64,000 nucleotides of DNA, from the NCBI RefSeq assembly GCF_026151205.1, contig NC_087083.1:3886460-3950459 (forward strand). The letters are read 5' to 3'. This DNA comes from Bolinopsis microptera. Lineage: Eukaryota > Ctenophora > Tentaculata > Lobata > Bolinopsidae. Below, piece by piece: positions 22,555-35,430 of this stretch (its first letter is position 1; each line of letters starts with the position of its first letter). A program made the position numbers and the translations under genes. Under the pieces are notes generated by a model. The model saw nothing but the letters and a program-made list of their open reading frames with translations. It ran no database searches and had not been told where the DNA came from.

Positions 22555-23747
22555 TCTTACTATTCACCCAGTTTTAATGATTCCGATAGCTGATCGAGAG
22601 CTTGTCTTTTGAGACGTGGCAACCAGCTTTAAAAAGTAATCGATTTTTAAAGTCGTGATTTCTTTATAAAAATATTTTCTAAATGTCCCGACCATATCCC
22701 GTTAAAATCGCTTTGTTGCGAATTTTGTCCGACAAAGGCTTAAATTAGGACGGATTTGACTGTACTACTACTGGTGTAGTCAAGTAAAATTTAAATTGTA
22801 AATATTTTAAAACTTAGGTTACCAATGTTTATGTATCTTGATGTCTTACATTACTATTACATATGAACGATACCCTTTTAAACATTGGTCTTGATTTTAA
22901 AACATTTGATATAATCGTAGGGAGGTCGTTTTGATGATTCATGGAGGATGATTGAAAAGAACTGTTGTTAAAAGTGTGCAATCAAAAAGAGCACAACTCA
23001 ATGATACAAATAATTACAAATTTCAAGAAGAATCAAAAATGGTTAAATTAAATGGTTCAAATCAGAAACATTCAGGGAACAATGACCGCTAGATAACGTG
23101 TTTAACCTAATCTCTTGAGCTGGAGACGACTGTCTACATGTTTCCTGAACTTCTGCCAAGTGCACTGAATTCTTTTACCAGACAGAAAAATCTATGAATA
23201 CAGGCACAAAGTAATCTTCACTGCTTTTGCATTCGTGAAATAGCCTAAGTTCAGGAAATATCTATGTTTTAAAACTACCCACACTGTTAAAAGCTGAATA
23301 AAAGGTATTACCTAGAATGATGAACCAGGAATTATCAGGATTATCAGTCTGTTCAGTATGTGTTAAAAATTAGAAATTATCAGTCTTATCAGTTGGGGCT
23401 TTGTTTTACGGCCCCGCGACGGGAACTTTTTGCTCCAAAATGGGTTAAATTAGGGTTCAGTGGAGGTGCAAGAGTGCAGACAACAAATATTATGAAGGAG
23501 TATCATTTTGGCTGGTGTTCAGGGTTCTTGATTTAGTAGGTACTGGCAAATAATAAGGGTTGCAATTATAAGGACAAAGAAATGGGTATCAAATTTGAAG
23601 TAGAAAGAGAGGTGAGAGTGGTGCTTCGTTTTGAGCAGTTTGTGACCCTTAAACTATAAAACTGTTAGGGTTCAAAGTTTTGCAGTCTAAATAGACGTAG
23701 CAGCTGTATAGCCATAGGGAGGTTCTTGAAACAAACAAATGATAGTT

Positions 23748-26700
23748 TGAGGTAAACTGTTGAATAACCACAAGTTGTAACACAAGGACAATGAGGTAAA
23801 CTGTTGTAATAACCACAAATTGTAACACAAGGACAATGAGGTAAACTGTTGTAATAACCACAAGTTGTAACACAAGGACAATGAGGTAAACTGTTGTAAT
23901 AACCACAAATTGTAACACAAGGACAATGAGGTAAACTGTTGTAATAACCACAAGTTGTAACACAAGGACAATGAGGTAAACTGTTGTAATAACCACAAGT
24001 TGTAACACAAGGACAATGAGGTAAACTGTTGTAATAACCACAAATTGTAACACAAGGACAATGAGGTAAACTGTTGTTATAACCACAAGTTGTAACACAA
24101 GGACAATGAGGTAAACTGTTATAATAACCACAAGTTGTAACACAAGAACAATGAGGTAAACTGTTGTAATATCCACAAGTTGTAACACAAGGACAATGAG
24201 GTAAACTGTTGTAATAACCACAAGTTGTAACACAAGGACAATGAGGTAAAGTGTTGTAATAACCACAAATTGTAACACAAGGACAATGAGGTAAACTGTT
24301 GTAATAACCACAAGTTGTAACACAAGGACAATGAGGTAAAGTGTTGTAATAACCACAAGTTGTAACACAAGGACAATGAGGTAAACTGTTGTAATAACCA
24401 CAAGTTGTAACACAAGGACAATGAGGTAAACTGTTGTAATAACCACAAGTTGTAACACAAGAACAATGAGGTAAACTGTTGTAATAACCACAAGTTGTAA
24501 CACAAGGACAATGAGGTAAACTGTTGTAATAACCACAAGTTGTAACACAAGGACAATGAGGTAAAGTGTTGTAATAACCACAAGTTGTAACACAAGGACA
24601 ATGAGGTAAACTGTTGTAATAACCACAAATTGTAACTCAAGGACAATGAGGTAAACTGTTGTAATAACCACAAATTGTAACACAAGGACAATGAGGTAAA
24701 CTGTTGTTATAACCACAAGTTGTAACACAAGGACAATGAGGGTAAACTGTTGTAATAACCACAAATTGTAACTCAAGGACAATGAGGTAAACTGTTGTAA
24801 TAACCACAAATTGTAACACAAGGACAATGAGGTAAACTGTTGTAATAACCGCAAATTGTAACACAAGGAAAATGAGGTAAAGTGTTGTAATAACCGCAAA
24901 TTGTAACACAAGGACAATGAGGTAATCTGTTGTAATAACCACAAGTTGTAACACAAGGAAAATGAGGTAAACTGTTGTAATAACCACAAATTGTAACACA
25001 AGGACAATGAGGTAAACTTTTGTAATAACCACAAGTTGTAACACAAGGACAATGAGGTAAACTGTTGTAATAACCACAAGTTGTAACACAAGGAAAATGA
25101 GGTAAACTGTTGTAATAACCACAAATTGTAACACAAGGAAAATGAGGTAAACTGTTGTAATATCCACAAATTGTAACACAAGGAAAATGAGGTAATCTGT
25201 TGTAATAACCACAAATTGTAACACAAGGACAATGAGGTAATCTGTTGTAATAACCACAAGTTGTAACACAAGGAAAATGAGGTAAACTGTTGTAATAACC
25301 ACAAATTGTAACACAAGGACAATGAGGTAAACTGTTGTAATAACCACAAGTTGTAACACAAGGACAATGAGGTAAACTGTTGTAATAACCACAAGTTGTA
25401 ACACAAGGAAAATGAGGTAAACTGTTGTAATAACCACAAATTGTAACACAAGGAAAATGAGGTAAACTGTTGTAATAACCACAAATTGTAACACAAGGAA
25501 AATGAGGTAAACTGTTGTAATATCCACAAATTGTAACACAAGGACAATGAGGTAATCTGTTGTAATAACCACAAGTTGTAACACAAGGAAAATGAGGTAA
25601 ACTGTTGTAATAACCACAAATTGTAACACAAGGACAATGAGGTAAACTGTTGTAATAACCACAAGTTGTAACACAAGGACAATGAGGTAAACTGTTGTAA
25701 TAACCACAAGTTGTAACACAAGGACAATGAGGTAAACTGTTGAATAACCACAAGTTGTAACACAAGGACAATGAGGTAATCTGTTGTAATAACCACAAGT
25801 TGTAACACAAGGAAAATGAGGTAAACTGTTGTAATAACCACAAGTTGTAACACAAGGACAATGAGGTAAACTGTTGTAATAACCACAAATTGTAACACAA
25901 GGACAATGAGGTAAACTGTTGTAATAACCACAAATTGTAACACAAGGAAAATGAGGTAAACTGTTGTAATATCCACAAATTGTAACACAAGGAAAATGAG
26001 GTAAACTGTTGTAATATCCACAAATTGTAACACAAGGACAATGAGGTAAACTGTTGTAATAACCACAAATTGTAACACAAGGACAATGAGGTAAACTGTT
26101 GTAATAACCACAAGTTGTAACACAAGGAAAATGAGGTAAACTGTTGTAATATCCACAAATTGTAACACAAGGAAAATGAGGTAAACTGTTGTAATAACCA
26201 CAAATTGTAACACAAGGAAAATGAGGTAAACTGTTGTAATAACCACAAATTGTAACACAAGGAAAATGAGGTAAACTGTTGTAATATCCACAAGTTGTAA
26301 CACAAGGATAATGAGGTAAACTGTTGTAATAACCGCAAATTGTAACACAAGGAAAATGAGGTAAAGTGTTGTAATAACCGCGAATTGTAACACAAGGACA
26401 ATGAGGTAAACTGTTGTAATAACCACAAGTTGTAACACAAGGAAAATGAGGTAAACTGTTGTAATAACCACAAGTTGTAACACAAGGACAATGAGGTAAA
26501 CTGTTGTAATATCCACAAGTTGTAACACAAGGACAATGAGGTAAACTGTTGTAATAACCACAAGTTGTAACACAAGGACAATGAGGTAAACTGTTGTAAT
26601 AACCACAAGTTGTAACACAAGGACAATGAGGTAAACTGTTGTAATAACCACAAGTTGTAACACAAGGACAATGAGGTAAACTGTTGTAATAACCACAAAT

Positions 26701-27787
26701 TGTAACACAAGGAAAATGAGGTAAACTGTTGTAATAACCACAAGTTGTAACACAAGGACAATGAGGTAAACTGTTGTAATAACCACAAATTGTAACACAA
26801 GGACAATGAGGTAAACTGTTGTAATAACCGCAAATTGTAACACAAGGAAAATGAGGTAAACTGTTGTAATAACCACAAGTTGTAACACAAGGACAATGAG
26901 GTAAACTGTTGTAATAACCACAAATTGTAACACAAGGACAATGAGGTAAACTGTTGTAATAACCACAAATTGTAACACAAGGACAATGAGGTAAACTGTT
27001 GTAATAACCACAAATTGTAACACAAGGAAAATGAGGTAAACTGTTGTAATATCCACAAATTGTAACACAAGGACAATGAGGTAAACTGTTGTAATATCCA
27101 CAAATTGTAACACAAGGACAATGAGGTAAACTGTTGTAATAACCACAAATTGTAACACAAGGAAAATGAGGTAAACTGTTGTAATATCCACAAATTGTAA
27201 CACAAGGAAAATGAGGTAAACTGTTGTAATATCCACAAATTGTAACACAAGGAAAATGAGGTAAACTGTTGTAATAACCACAAATTGTAACACAAGGAAA
27301 ATGAGGTAAACTGTTGTAATATCCACAAATTGTAACACAAGGAAAATGAGGTAAACTGTTGTAATATCCACAAATTGTAACACAAGGACAATGAGGTAAA
27401 CTGTTGTAATATCCACAAATTGTAACACAAGGAAAATGAGGTAAACTGTTGTAATATCCACAAATTGTAACACAAGGACAATGAGGTAAACTGTTGTAAT
27501 ATCCACAAATTGTAACACAGGAAATGAGGTAAACTGTTAAACCACAATTGTAACACAAGGACAATGAGGTAAACTGTTGTAATAACCACAAATTGTAACA
27601 CAAGGACAATGAGGTAAACTGTTGTAATAACCACAAATTGTAACACAAGGACAATGAGGTAAACTGTTGTAATAACCACAAATTGTAACACAAGGACAAT
27701 GAGGTAAACTGTTGTAATAACCACAAATTGTAACACAAGGACAATGAGGTAAACTGTTGTAATAACCACAAGTTTTAACACAAGGAT
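23748..27787. repeat. 45-bp satellite array, about 90 copies
   Basis: The unit begins TAACCACAAATTGTAACACA and ends GGTAAACTGTTGTAA, 45 bp. Units differ at a few fixed positions (ACAAA/ACAAG, GGACAA/GGAAAA, TAACC/TATCC, AACTG/ATCTG/AGTGT), giving sub-families. Since 45 is a multiple of three and the unit lacks minus-strand stops, three minus-strand frames stay open for up to 1289 codons. They yield hydrophobic or Cys-rich 15-residue repeats (for example VDITTVYLIFLVLQF). Rare single-base indels (25741, 24740, 27520) shift the frames without consequence, so I read this as satellite DNA and not a gene. Confidence 0.95.
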
Positions 27788-27932
27788 ATCAATCTCACAA
27801 CCACTGTACCGGGTTATTCAAAGCAGTTGAAATGAAATGATTTATATGTGGTGTTATATATATGACAAGCATTATCTTAAGGACTTTAGATTAGCCTTAT
27901 ATGGAGTTGTTAGAGTTAATGCTGCTTGGTGA

Positions 27933-28246
27933 CAGTGGCGTAACGTTGCCTGTTGGCGCCCCCCCCCCCCCCCCCCGCTGAAAAAGCGCCCCCTGTTGGC
28001 TCCCCCTCCCCTTTTGGTGCCCCTCCCTAAAATTGAACAAATTAGGTGATTTTAAAGGATACGCCGGTAAAATCTCTAAAAAAGTGTGTATCTAGAGCAA
28101 AACGCGCAGTTTTGCTAGTACTTTAGTTAAGTTTTCGAAATTGTCCCACATTCAAACGACCATTTTGCGCCCCCCTAACACGGCGCCCCCCCCCCCCCCC
28201 CCCCCTCCGCACAGCGGGGTCAGCGGGGCCCTTCGTTACGCCACTG
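27933..28246 (+). mobile_element. hAT-like MITE, near-complete copy
   Basis: 314 bp starting CAGTGGCGTAACGTTGCC and ending CTTCGTTACGCCACTG: 13-bp terminal inverted repeats with subterminal C-runs. Noncoding interior is shared with the copy at 37260. The ends resemble hAT transposons. There is no clear 8-bp target duplication, although CTTATATGGAGTTGTT occurs both ~37 bp before and directly after the copy. Confidence 0.8.
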
Positions 28247-28517
28247 CTTATATGGAGTTGTTGGTGAGAGTAGTGAGAGTGGTTCGAGGGGACTAGGGGG
28301 TTAAGGACTGTTAAATATGTTGTCCTCAATTGGGAAAGCCCATGTGAAATGTTTGAGGTATTAAAGTTTTATCCTGTAAAGTTTTGTAAAGTTTTGTTCT
28401 GTAATTTCCAATGTTATGGCTTTATGCAGTAATTGGAATAAATGTTAATGTTTTCTTCTCAGACTGATTCAATATTCATCCTGCCACATTTTTATTATTT
28501 ATTTTTATTTTTCATAG

Positions 28518-28545
28518 ATTTCCCCGGCATGCCTACACCCCAGAG
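28518..28545 (+). CDS. Possible micro-exon upstream of gene C
   Basis: 28 nt between a pyrimidine-rich acceptor (TATTTTTCATAG) and a GTAGGC donor. One frame reads FPRHAYTPE and ends in phase 0, compatible with the next exon. The surrounding text (28518-28600) may instead be a dispersed repeat, so this is tentative. Confidence 0.3.
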
Positions 28546-29096
28546 GTAGGCAAAGCATCTTTATGCTATCCTCTTGTGGGCCAACCGAGTCCAGCCTCTC
28601 TCAAAAAAAATGCATGGGTTATAGTTTGTTACGTAATACTTAAATTACTGTTACTGATCATCAAGCTTTAAAACGTATGCCGTTATGATTATTATTTTGC
28701 AATTATAGTGACAAGTGATTTCCGGCCATAACATATTATCCCAAAACAAAACATGTTGAAGTATCATCACTTTTCTTCTTTTTTTTGTTGTTGTTTCAGT
28801 CAATAAAATTCTCTCATGATCAGTTGAATAGTTGTAACTAGTATTTGTTCGTAGAACTACTATTTTAACCTAGCATTTTAAATCTTCGTTTTAATCTTTT
28901 TTAAACCTTCGACTATTCATATATTATGTTAATTCTAACCCATAAAATCTCCACGTAGCAATGAGTGAGTTATACACCAATCACAGCTGAAAACTCCTGA
29001 AAACTATAATCTGTGAACTACATGTGAAGTCCACAACACCTCCCTTCAGCTGCTGAAACCTCTACATTTCATGTGAAGTGCCACAGACCGCTATAG

Positions 29097-30504
29097 CCAG
29101 CACGTGTGCGCGCGGCTCAACCCCACAAACTGGAGCGCGTGTTGTGGGCGAGACCAGCGCATCTGTCATGCGCAGTTAGAGGGGACGGACTGCGCTACCT
29201 GGTGGTGCGGGCCCTGAATAAGGAGTTAGTCCCGCGGCGCAACACCCATCTTCCTGTGTTCTTGGACACTTGCCAGGATCTCCACTGTACAGAATGTAGA
29301 AACAAGCGACGGACTAGAGGACATGTTGAGGAGGGAGACTTGCACGTGCATGGAGATTTGCACGTGCACGCAGCATTCAGTGAGGATGACGTGGATTTAG
29401 AAGAGAGCATAGAGAAGTTAATAGCGCAGTTAGAGAACGAGTTAGAGTCAGTAACCAACGAGATCCGGCCACCCCCAGTTTGCGGTACAACGTGTTATGG
29501 CTGGAACTATCCCAGCACTGATCTTAGTTCTACTTCACTTGATCACAGACTCTCCGATACTCCTCCTCCCCTCACTTCACCCCTCACTTCCAGTGTTCCA
29601 ACTGTCCAGCTGCCTGACAGTGAACCTTTGTCAGTGTCAGGGTCCCTTGATCGTATGAATGGGACAGCTGCTGAGTTTGAGAACATGAATTGGAGCAGTT
29701 CCCGACTTTTCAATGGAAAAGGTGAATCAATACCTGGTGATTCACTCGGAGACTTTGGTACACCAGATACCAAACAAAGTATCGTTGCAAATAGCACTAT
29801 AATGACGTCGCGTGATACTGTGGTGACGTCACGTGATAGTGTAGTGACGTCACGTGACAGTGTAGTGACATCACGTGATATAAAGATAAGCTCGCCTCTG
29901 AAGAAAGCAGAGTTGTTTCCTATCCCTAGGACTAATTTGTTTGTGTTCAATGGAAAGGTGGAGACTCTTCAGAACGTTATTGATAAGCTCCACTCCTCCT
30001 CCGATTCTACTGTCATATCTTCCAACCATTCTAAACCAGATGTGAGGACATCACGTGATAGTATAAACATAACACGTGACATAATGACTGAAAAAACACT
30101 TGAGGCGGTTGCTGAAAAGCTAGAAACTGTGCCAAACAACAATATCACCGAAACATTTCCAATTCAAGTATACGAGGACTCATCAGAAATTCCAATTCGG
30201 CGCTCAAACGGCGTGGTAATGTCAGTAGAGGTGACGTCACGTGATTATGCGATGACGTCACGTGATAATTTGAATATCCTGCGTAAGAATCTCAATTTAA
30301 CACGCAAAAGTGCGATGAAGCCAAGTGAAAATCTTAATGTGTCACGTGAGATTGAGATGACGCCACGTGAGATTGAGATGACGTCACGAGAGATTGAGAT
30401 GACGTCATGTGACAATTTAAATACGTCACGTGACAAGCAAGATGAGCAGGATAGTTTGACCCGTTTCCTAGACGACCTACAGATCATACCCACTGATCAA
30501 GAAG
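29097..30504 (+). CDS. Large exon of gene C (unrecognised Ser/Thr-rich protein)
   Basis: Open from just after a TAG at 29094 to a strong donor, GAAG|GTAAGT, at 30504/30505, leaving one base (phase 1). Candidate acceptors are CTATAG at 29096 (weak) and CACTTGCCAG at 29276 (strong, phase 0). The first ~75 residues are GC-rich and contain DTCQDLHCTECRNKRRTR with three Cys. An acidic helix follows (DDVDLEESIEKLIAQLENEL), probably coiled-coil. The rest is Ser/Thr-rich and carries VTSRDS, MTSRDN and MTSREIE repeats made of TGACGTCACGTGA. No enzyme domain is seen. Both antisense frames here are shadows. Confidence 0.65.
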
Positions 30505-32635
30505 GTAAGTTTTTTAATTTTTTATAAAAATTGTTTTTGTTTGTCAATTCGTTTGTTTCTGAGTTTGTTTATAACTGTTCATTGTTGATAGTTCTCCTAT
30601 CTTCATCTTTTATTTCAGCCGTATAAAATCATCAAACTATATGTATGTATATGAAGTTGCACAAAACTTGTTTTTTAATAATTTTAGGAAAATTTAAAAT
30701 TCACAGCAGTTAAAATAAACTTTATGCTAAGTCATTAACCTATTTGGAGTTGTAAACGTTAGATTGCGTAAAGAAGATCAAAAGCACTAGATTTCTTTGT
30801 GATTTGTTTCTTTTTATACAGTTTATTTGTAATAAGTATTTCCGTACAATATCACTACAATAAAGTGCATTACAATTATACGTGAGTGAAGTAGTATTAG
30901 ATCTCCACAGATCATAATATAATGTGAAGTATTGGAGTAGGAGGTAATGATTTCAGGCGGGCATTTAGATGTAGGCCCAACCTCCTCACCAGGGGGCCGA
31001 TTAAATGTGGTTTAGGGGTTACCCCCCCCCCCCCCCCCCCCTTAAAACCTACCAAATCATTTAACTGGATTAACCAAGTTATCATATGCATTTCTTAGAT
31101 TGGTGAATAAGGTTGGTATTTGGCACACAATTAGCTGAAGACTTTTTGTTTAGTTAACAGCTCGTAGTAGTGTTACCATATGGTAACTATTAGTTAACAA
31201 GCTAAACTCACTTCTCTCTTTTATCGCGGGTTTCTTTCTTTACTTTACGTCAACCGTATAAAATATCAGTATTAACAGCAGCTTAATAGTTTGTTGCTCT
31301 AAACTTTGCAAAGTTTGCAAACTTTGTCTCTAATGGATCTCTACAATGATCACTTGATCAACACGTTGCGAAGACGGATGTACTACAACTACACTACACA
31401 CAACATTTTAAAACGTGGGCAGCTCTAACAATAACCACCTTTTTAAGTTTTTATATTAATTATACTTATTTTTATGGAGTTTTAAAGTTAATTCCACTTA
31501 CCAGTTACCTCTATATAGTTTCTAAGTTAATTCTATATTAACAATATTAAAAACTTTATAGAAAGTACTTTGTGGCGTGAAAACGTATATATTTTTGTTA
31601 ACCATTTTAGAATGACAACAAGATGTTTATTACCTAGTCAAAGGAGCGAAAAAATGAGTAAAATAAATTTAAAGAACAAAGAAATAAATATGTTAAGTAA
31701 TTATGCTTATTTAAAGAAATATCTATACTATATTTTAAACTTAACGAAAACTCCCCGGCAACCACTAGAAACGGTTAATAACGCTGTCTGCGTAAAAAGT
31801 TTTGCTGCGTCGTTGCGTAGCAACATAAAAAAATTGCACGTGCTCACGCTATGACTATTCATAACTGCGATTGATGTTTTTTGATGCAGTAAAAAGTGTC
31901 GTTCAGGGAATACTTAAACCTTTGATATTATTGCCAAATAAAATCCATATTTTCTATAGTACGGAGCTAGATGATGAAGAAATTATAGAACGTAAATGAT
32001 AGAACGTAAATGATGAGGGATGTAAAGTAACACTACTAGAGTAAAGTAATATTACTCGAGATTTAACGATTAAATGAAAGTAAAATAACTCTTGGCCTCG
32101 GAAACCAGCTACTACGGCTATAAAGGGATGGAAAGTAATTTGGTGGCCCATTACAACAGAAATGAACTTGTAAGGAACGACTAGATCTCCACTGCTTAGC
32201 AAATCGTCCCTCGTGAGGCTAACTCAGTAACTCAGCAGTTACAGCCACCGTAATACGATAACCTACAAATTTGAAACACACAATTTAGATCTGAGCCGCG
32301 CGCCCACGTGGGCCAAATACCTTAAATATTTCTCATACCTGTGTAACATGACCTGGTAAATTATTGGCGATTATTACGTGAACAATTCCAGTCCGGACTA
32401 TTCATGCACGTTCTCGAGGTTTCCTTGGTTTGTGTTTTGGTTTTCGTTGTATTGTCATTAAGTGGAGGTGATGGAGAACAGACGATCAGGTACGGGCTGA
32501 TTCCTTGTTACACCCTGTAATAAACTAGTAAACTGTAATAAACTAGTAAACTGTACCTGATTTAAGTTAAGCTATTCCATATTGTAAATTTGTAAGTCAC
32601 ATTGATGTAATTTAACCTGTTTTACTGTTTATAAG
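30505..32635. other. Intron or intergenic AT-rich DNA after the gene C exon
   Basis: No supported exon. Contains a C homopolymer (31023-31042). A 27-nt stretch ending ACAGACGATCAG|GTACGG near 32464-32490 follows a pyrimidine tract and could be a micro-exon, but its phase does not join the flanking exons. Confidence 0.5.
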
Positions 32636-32830
32636 AATCGTATGAATGTTCATGTGGAACCTTATGTAAAGAGTTACAGTCCATATTGTACATCTACTTC
32701 ATCAGAAACATTAAAATCACAACCAGCTCTACACACAGCACCATTACCACCATTACAACCTATATTTAGTCCCAACCTCTCCCCTTTCTCTACTCGTCAC
32801 GTGACTACAGTGTTGCTATGCCAACACACG
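32636..32830 (+). CDS. Possible exon of gene C, Pro/Ser-rich
   Basis: Acceptor TGTTTATAAG, then a frame reading NRMNVHVEPYVKSYSPYC and a Pro-rich stretch (APLPPLQPIFSPNLSPF). A GTAGCT donor at 32831 leaves phase 0, which fits the acceptor of the next exon at 33034. It could also be a first exon starting at the ATG at 32642. The overlapping frame beginning at 32818 probably reads through this short intron. Confidence 0.4.
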
Positions 32831-33033
32831 GTAGCTCGTGCAGGAAGTTAACCTTTACACGCGCTCACCAGCACCCTGGATCTCTGCCCTCTGATTGGTT
32901 GATCTTACACCACGTGACTAATGTCTGCTCGCTCATTGGCTGCTGTTCTACGGGGAGTCTGTTAGAGTGTGCAGAGACACAGACAGGCTGCAGTTTTGCT
33001 GTTGAGACATGTTTTGTTGTAATGCAGTTTCAG

Positions 33034-34420
33034 GGGCGATGTGATCGTTATCACGGTGCTGTTCTTAATATCCCGCATCGGAGATATCAGGCTAGGAGGT
33101 CACGTAGTTTGCCGAGTAGTTTGAGAAGCAGGTACCCATCTGGGACCACAAGGTTGTACCTTATGATGTCACCACACCGTGTGACGTCACCAAACCGTGT
33201 TACGTCACCACACCGTGAGACGTCACCACACCGCGTGACGTCACCACACCGCGTGACGTCACCATATCAAAACATGTCGTCTCTCGACAGAAGATCTCCT
33301 CGAAATGCCTATCTGAGTGGTGAGATTGGTATAGACTGTCCTGGAGATCCTCTGGATGCTCTGAACCTGATAGCTAGTACTACTCCTCCTCCTCCTCTGG
33401 ATGCTCTGAACCTGATAGCTAGTACTCCTCCTCCTCCTCCTCTGGATGCTCTGAACCTGATAGCTAGTACTCCTCCTCCTCCTCCTCTTTTTAGTGACCC
33501 TTCACTTTCTGCTAGAGGGATTAGTCCAGAACATTATGATGTCTCCTCTTACCAGGCTGCTCCTTCTTACAGTTACAGTGCCCCATCCTCTCCATCTTAC
33601 AGTGCCCCATCCACGCTGCGTAGAGGAGGATCCCCCTCCTCTCCGTCCAGAAGAGGAGCCCCCGCACCCTCCTTCAGTAGGAATGTGGCCCCCTCGCCCC
33701 ACAAAGAAGTTACATTCCGGCCGTCAAGAAGCCAACATTCAGATCAACCCCAGTTCCAAGAGAGAAGAAGGGATCTGTCCCAGTTCCTTGATGATAGAAG
33801 ATCACCGCCCCATAACCAACGTGAGGTAAGGTCTCCGCCACCGCCCCCCATCCCACATTGCTCGAGATCACCCTCTACAGAGACCACACCTCCATCCTAC
33901 CACCCCTCACCACTCCATCAAGTACAGAGCCACCACCCGTCTTCAAGACCTGCAGATGAGGAGATGGTGTCCACAGCAGGATCACAACCCCCTCCCAGTG
34001 CCAGGGAGGTAGGAAGAGCGCGCAGCAATCTCATGCACGTGCACGTGTCACGTGACTCTGCTGCTGCTAAGCAACCGAGTAGAGGGGTGTCACGTGATCT
34101 AAACTCTGAGATTGTTGACGTGAGACAGAAACTTCGGCCAGTTCGCCGACCAGCAGTTAAATCCCAGACCAGCGAACCTTACGCAACAGAAACTGTTGAG
34201 CTTAGACCAGTAGTACGTCAGCCACGTGACAGCAGGATGACGTCACGTGACAGCAGGATGACGTCACGTGACAGCAGGATGACGTCACGTGACAGCAGGA
34301 TGACGTCACGTGACAGCAAGATGACGTCATCTTGTTACGAGAGTCCTAGGAACCATCTGCTGACCAAACCCAGATCTCCAACTCCGTCCTACACAACTCA
34401 GAATTGGGGTCAGCCACCAT
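33034..34420 (+). CDS. Large Pro/Ser-rich exon of gene C
   Basis: Acceptor TGCAGTTTCAG (33033); donor CCACCAT|GTAAGT (34420), phase 1. About 460 residues: GRCDRYHGAVLNIPHRRYQA and a basic RRSRSLPSSLRSRY; HRVTSP repeats from ACGTCACCACACCG DNA units (33170-33262); three copies of LDALNLIASTPPPPP (33350-33490); many PPxP and SPSxP runs typical of SH3 or WW ligands; and five RMTSRDS units (34230-34330) from TGACGTCACGTGACAGCAGGA. It is probably a disordered scaffold protein acting in the cytoplasm, not identified. The other plus-strand frame at 33494-33829 and the antisense one are shadows. Confidence 0.65.
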
Positions 34421-34540
34421 GTAAGTTTAAAGCTGGTTTGCTCCTCATTATTTTAGTTTCACACCGCACCCCTCACCCTTGAGATGACAATAATTTGCCA
34501 TTTGTTATGCATCCCAAAAGTGATGGTAATGTAGTAAGTA

Positions 34541-34727
34541 TTAATACTTTAATATAACAAGTAAATAACTTGGTAATGTAGTAAGTATTAATATAATAAA
34601 TAAATAACTTTGTAATGTAATAAGTATTAATATAACAAGTAAATAACTTGGTAATGTATTAAGTATTAATATAACAAGTAAATAACTTGGTAATGTAATA
34701 AGTATTAATATTATAAGTAAATAACTT
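34541..34727. repeat. 39-bp AT-rich minisatellite
   Basis: About five units containing AACAAGTAAATAACTTGGTA. 34728-35430 has no supported gene. Confidence 0.85.
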
Positions 34728-35430
34728 ACGTTTAGCATCCTCTTGAACTCCCCAATAATCTGTAAGTCTCCTTCCTTCATTACAACTCCTAAAACATAAC
34801 AAACATCATGTTATCATGTTATCTTGCTGTGAGACTCGTTTAAACACAACCTTAATTAAATGTAACATGGTAAGCGACACAAAAAAAAACATTGCAATCT
34901 TCAATAATCAAACTAAAATTCCACTATAGATACAAACGTAGTTATTATTTATAAAGTAATGACATCACAAAGAATTCAACAGTTAATATCCATCACTAAG
35001 TAAGTAGTGATTAGTGGGCCAGGCGGGCACGTTTGATAAACATAAAATATGTTTCGTCACGTGACATAAATTATGTTTTGACTTTAGTCACGTGATATGA
35101 AGTTATCAGGAATTAGCTTGCAGCAGTCACTTAAAACATGTCCTATCAGCTGTCTTAAAACTATCTTATATAATATATATATATATTATTAGTTAGCCAC
35201 AACTATCAGTAAAACAACGCCTTGACTTCAAATGTCGGTAAAATGTACCTTTACAGTCATCCTGATATAAAGACATGTTAGTAAATTTATTCAAAATATC
35301 AATCCATCAATCAATCAAATAAAAGAAATTTAAAATTTAGAAATTTTTGTAACTCAGCAATTCAAGTTATGGTGGGTTGAAATCCCAAATGAGTGGTAGA
35401 GGTGAGAAAATAAAAGATGCAAGAAGAAAA

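Noticed and set aside
23649-27771. Minus-strand open frames of 1002-1289 codons
   Set aside because: They are translations of the 45-bp satellite; three frames are open at once and indels do not matter.
23748-27787. CRISPR-like array
   Set aside because: Repeats are contiguous without unique spacers, and the genome is eukaryotic.
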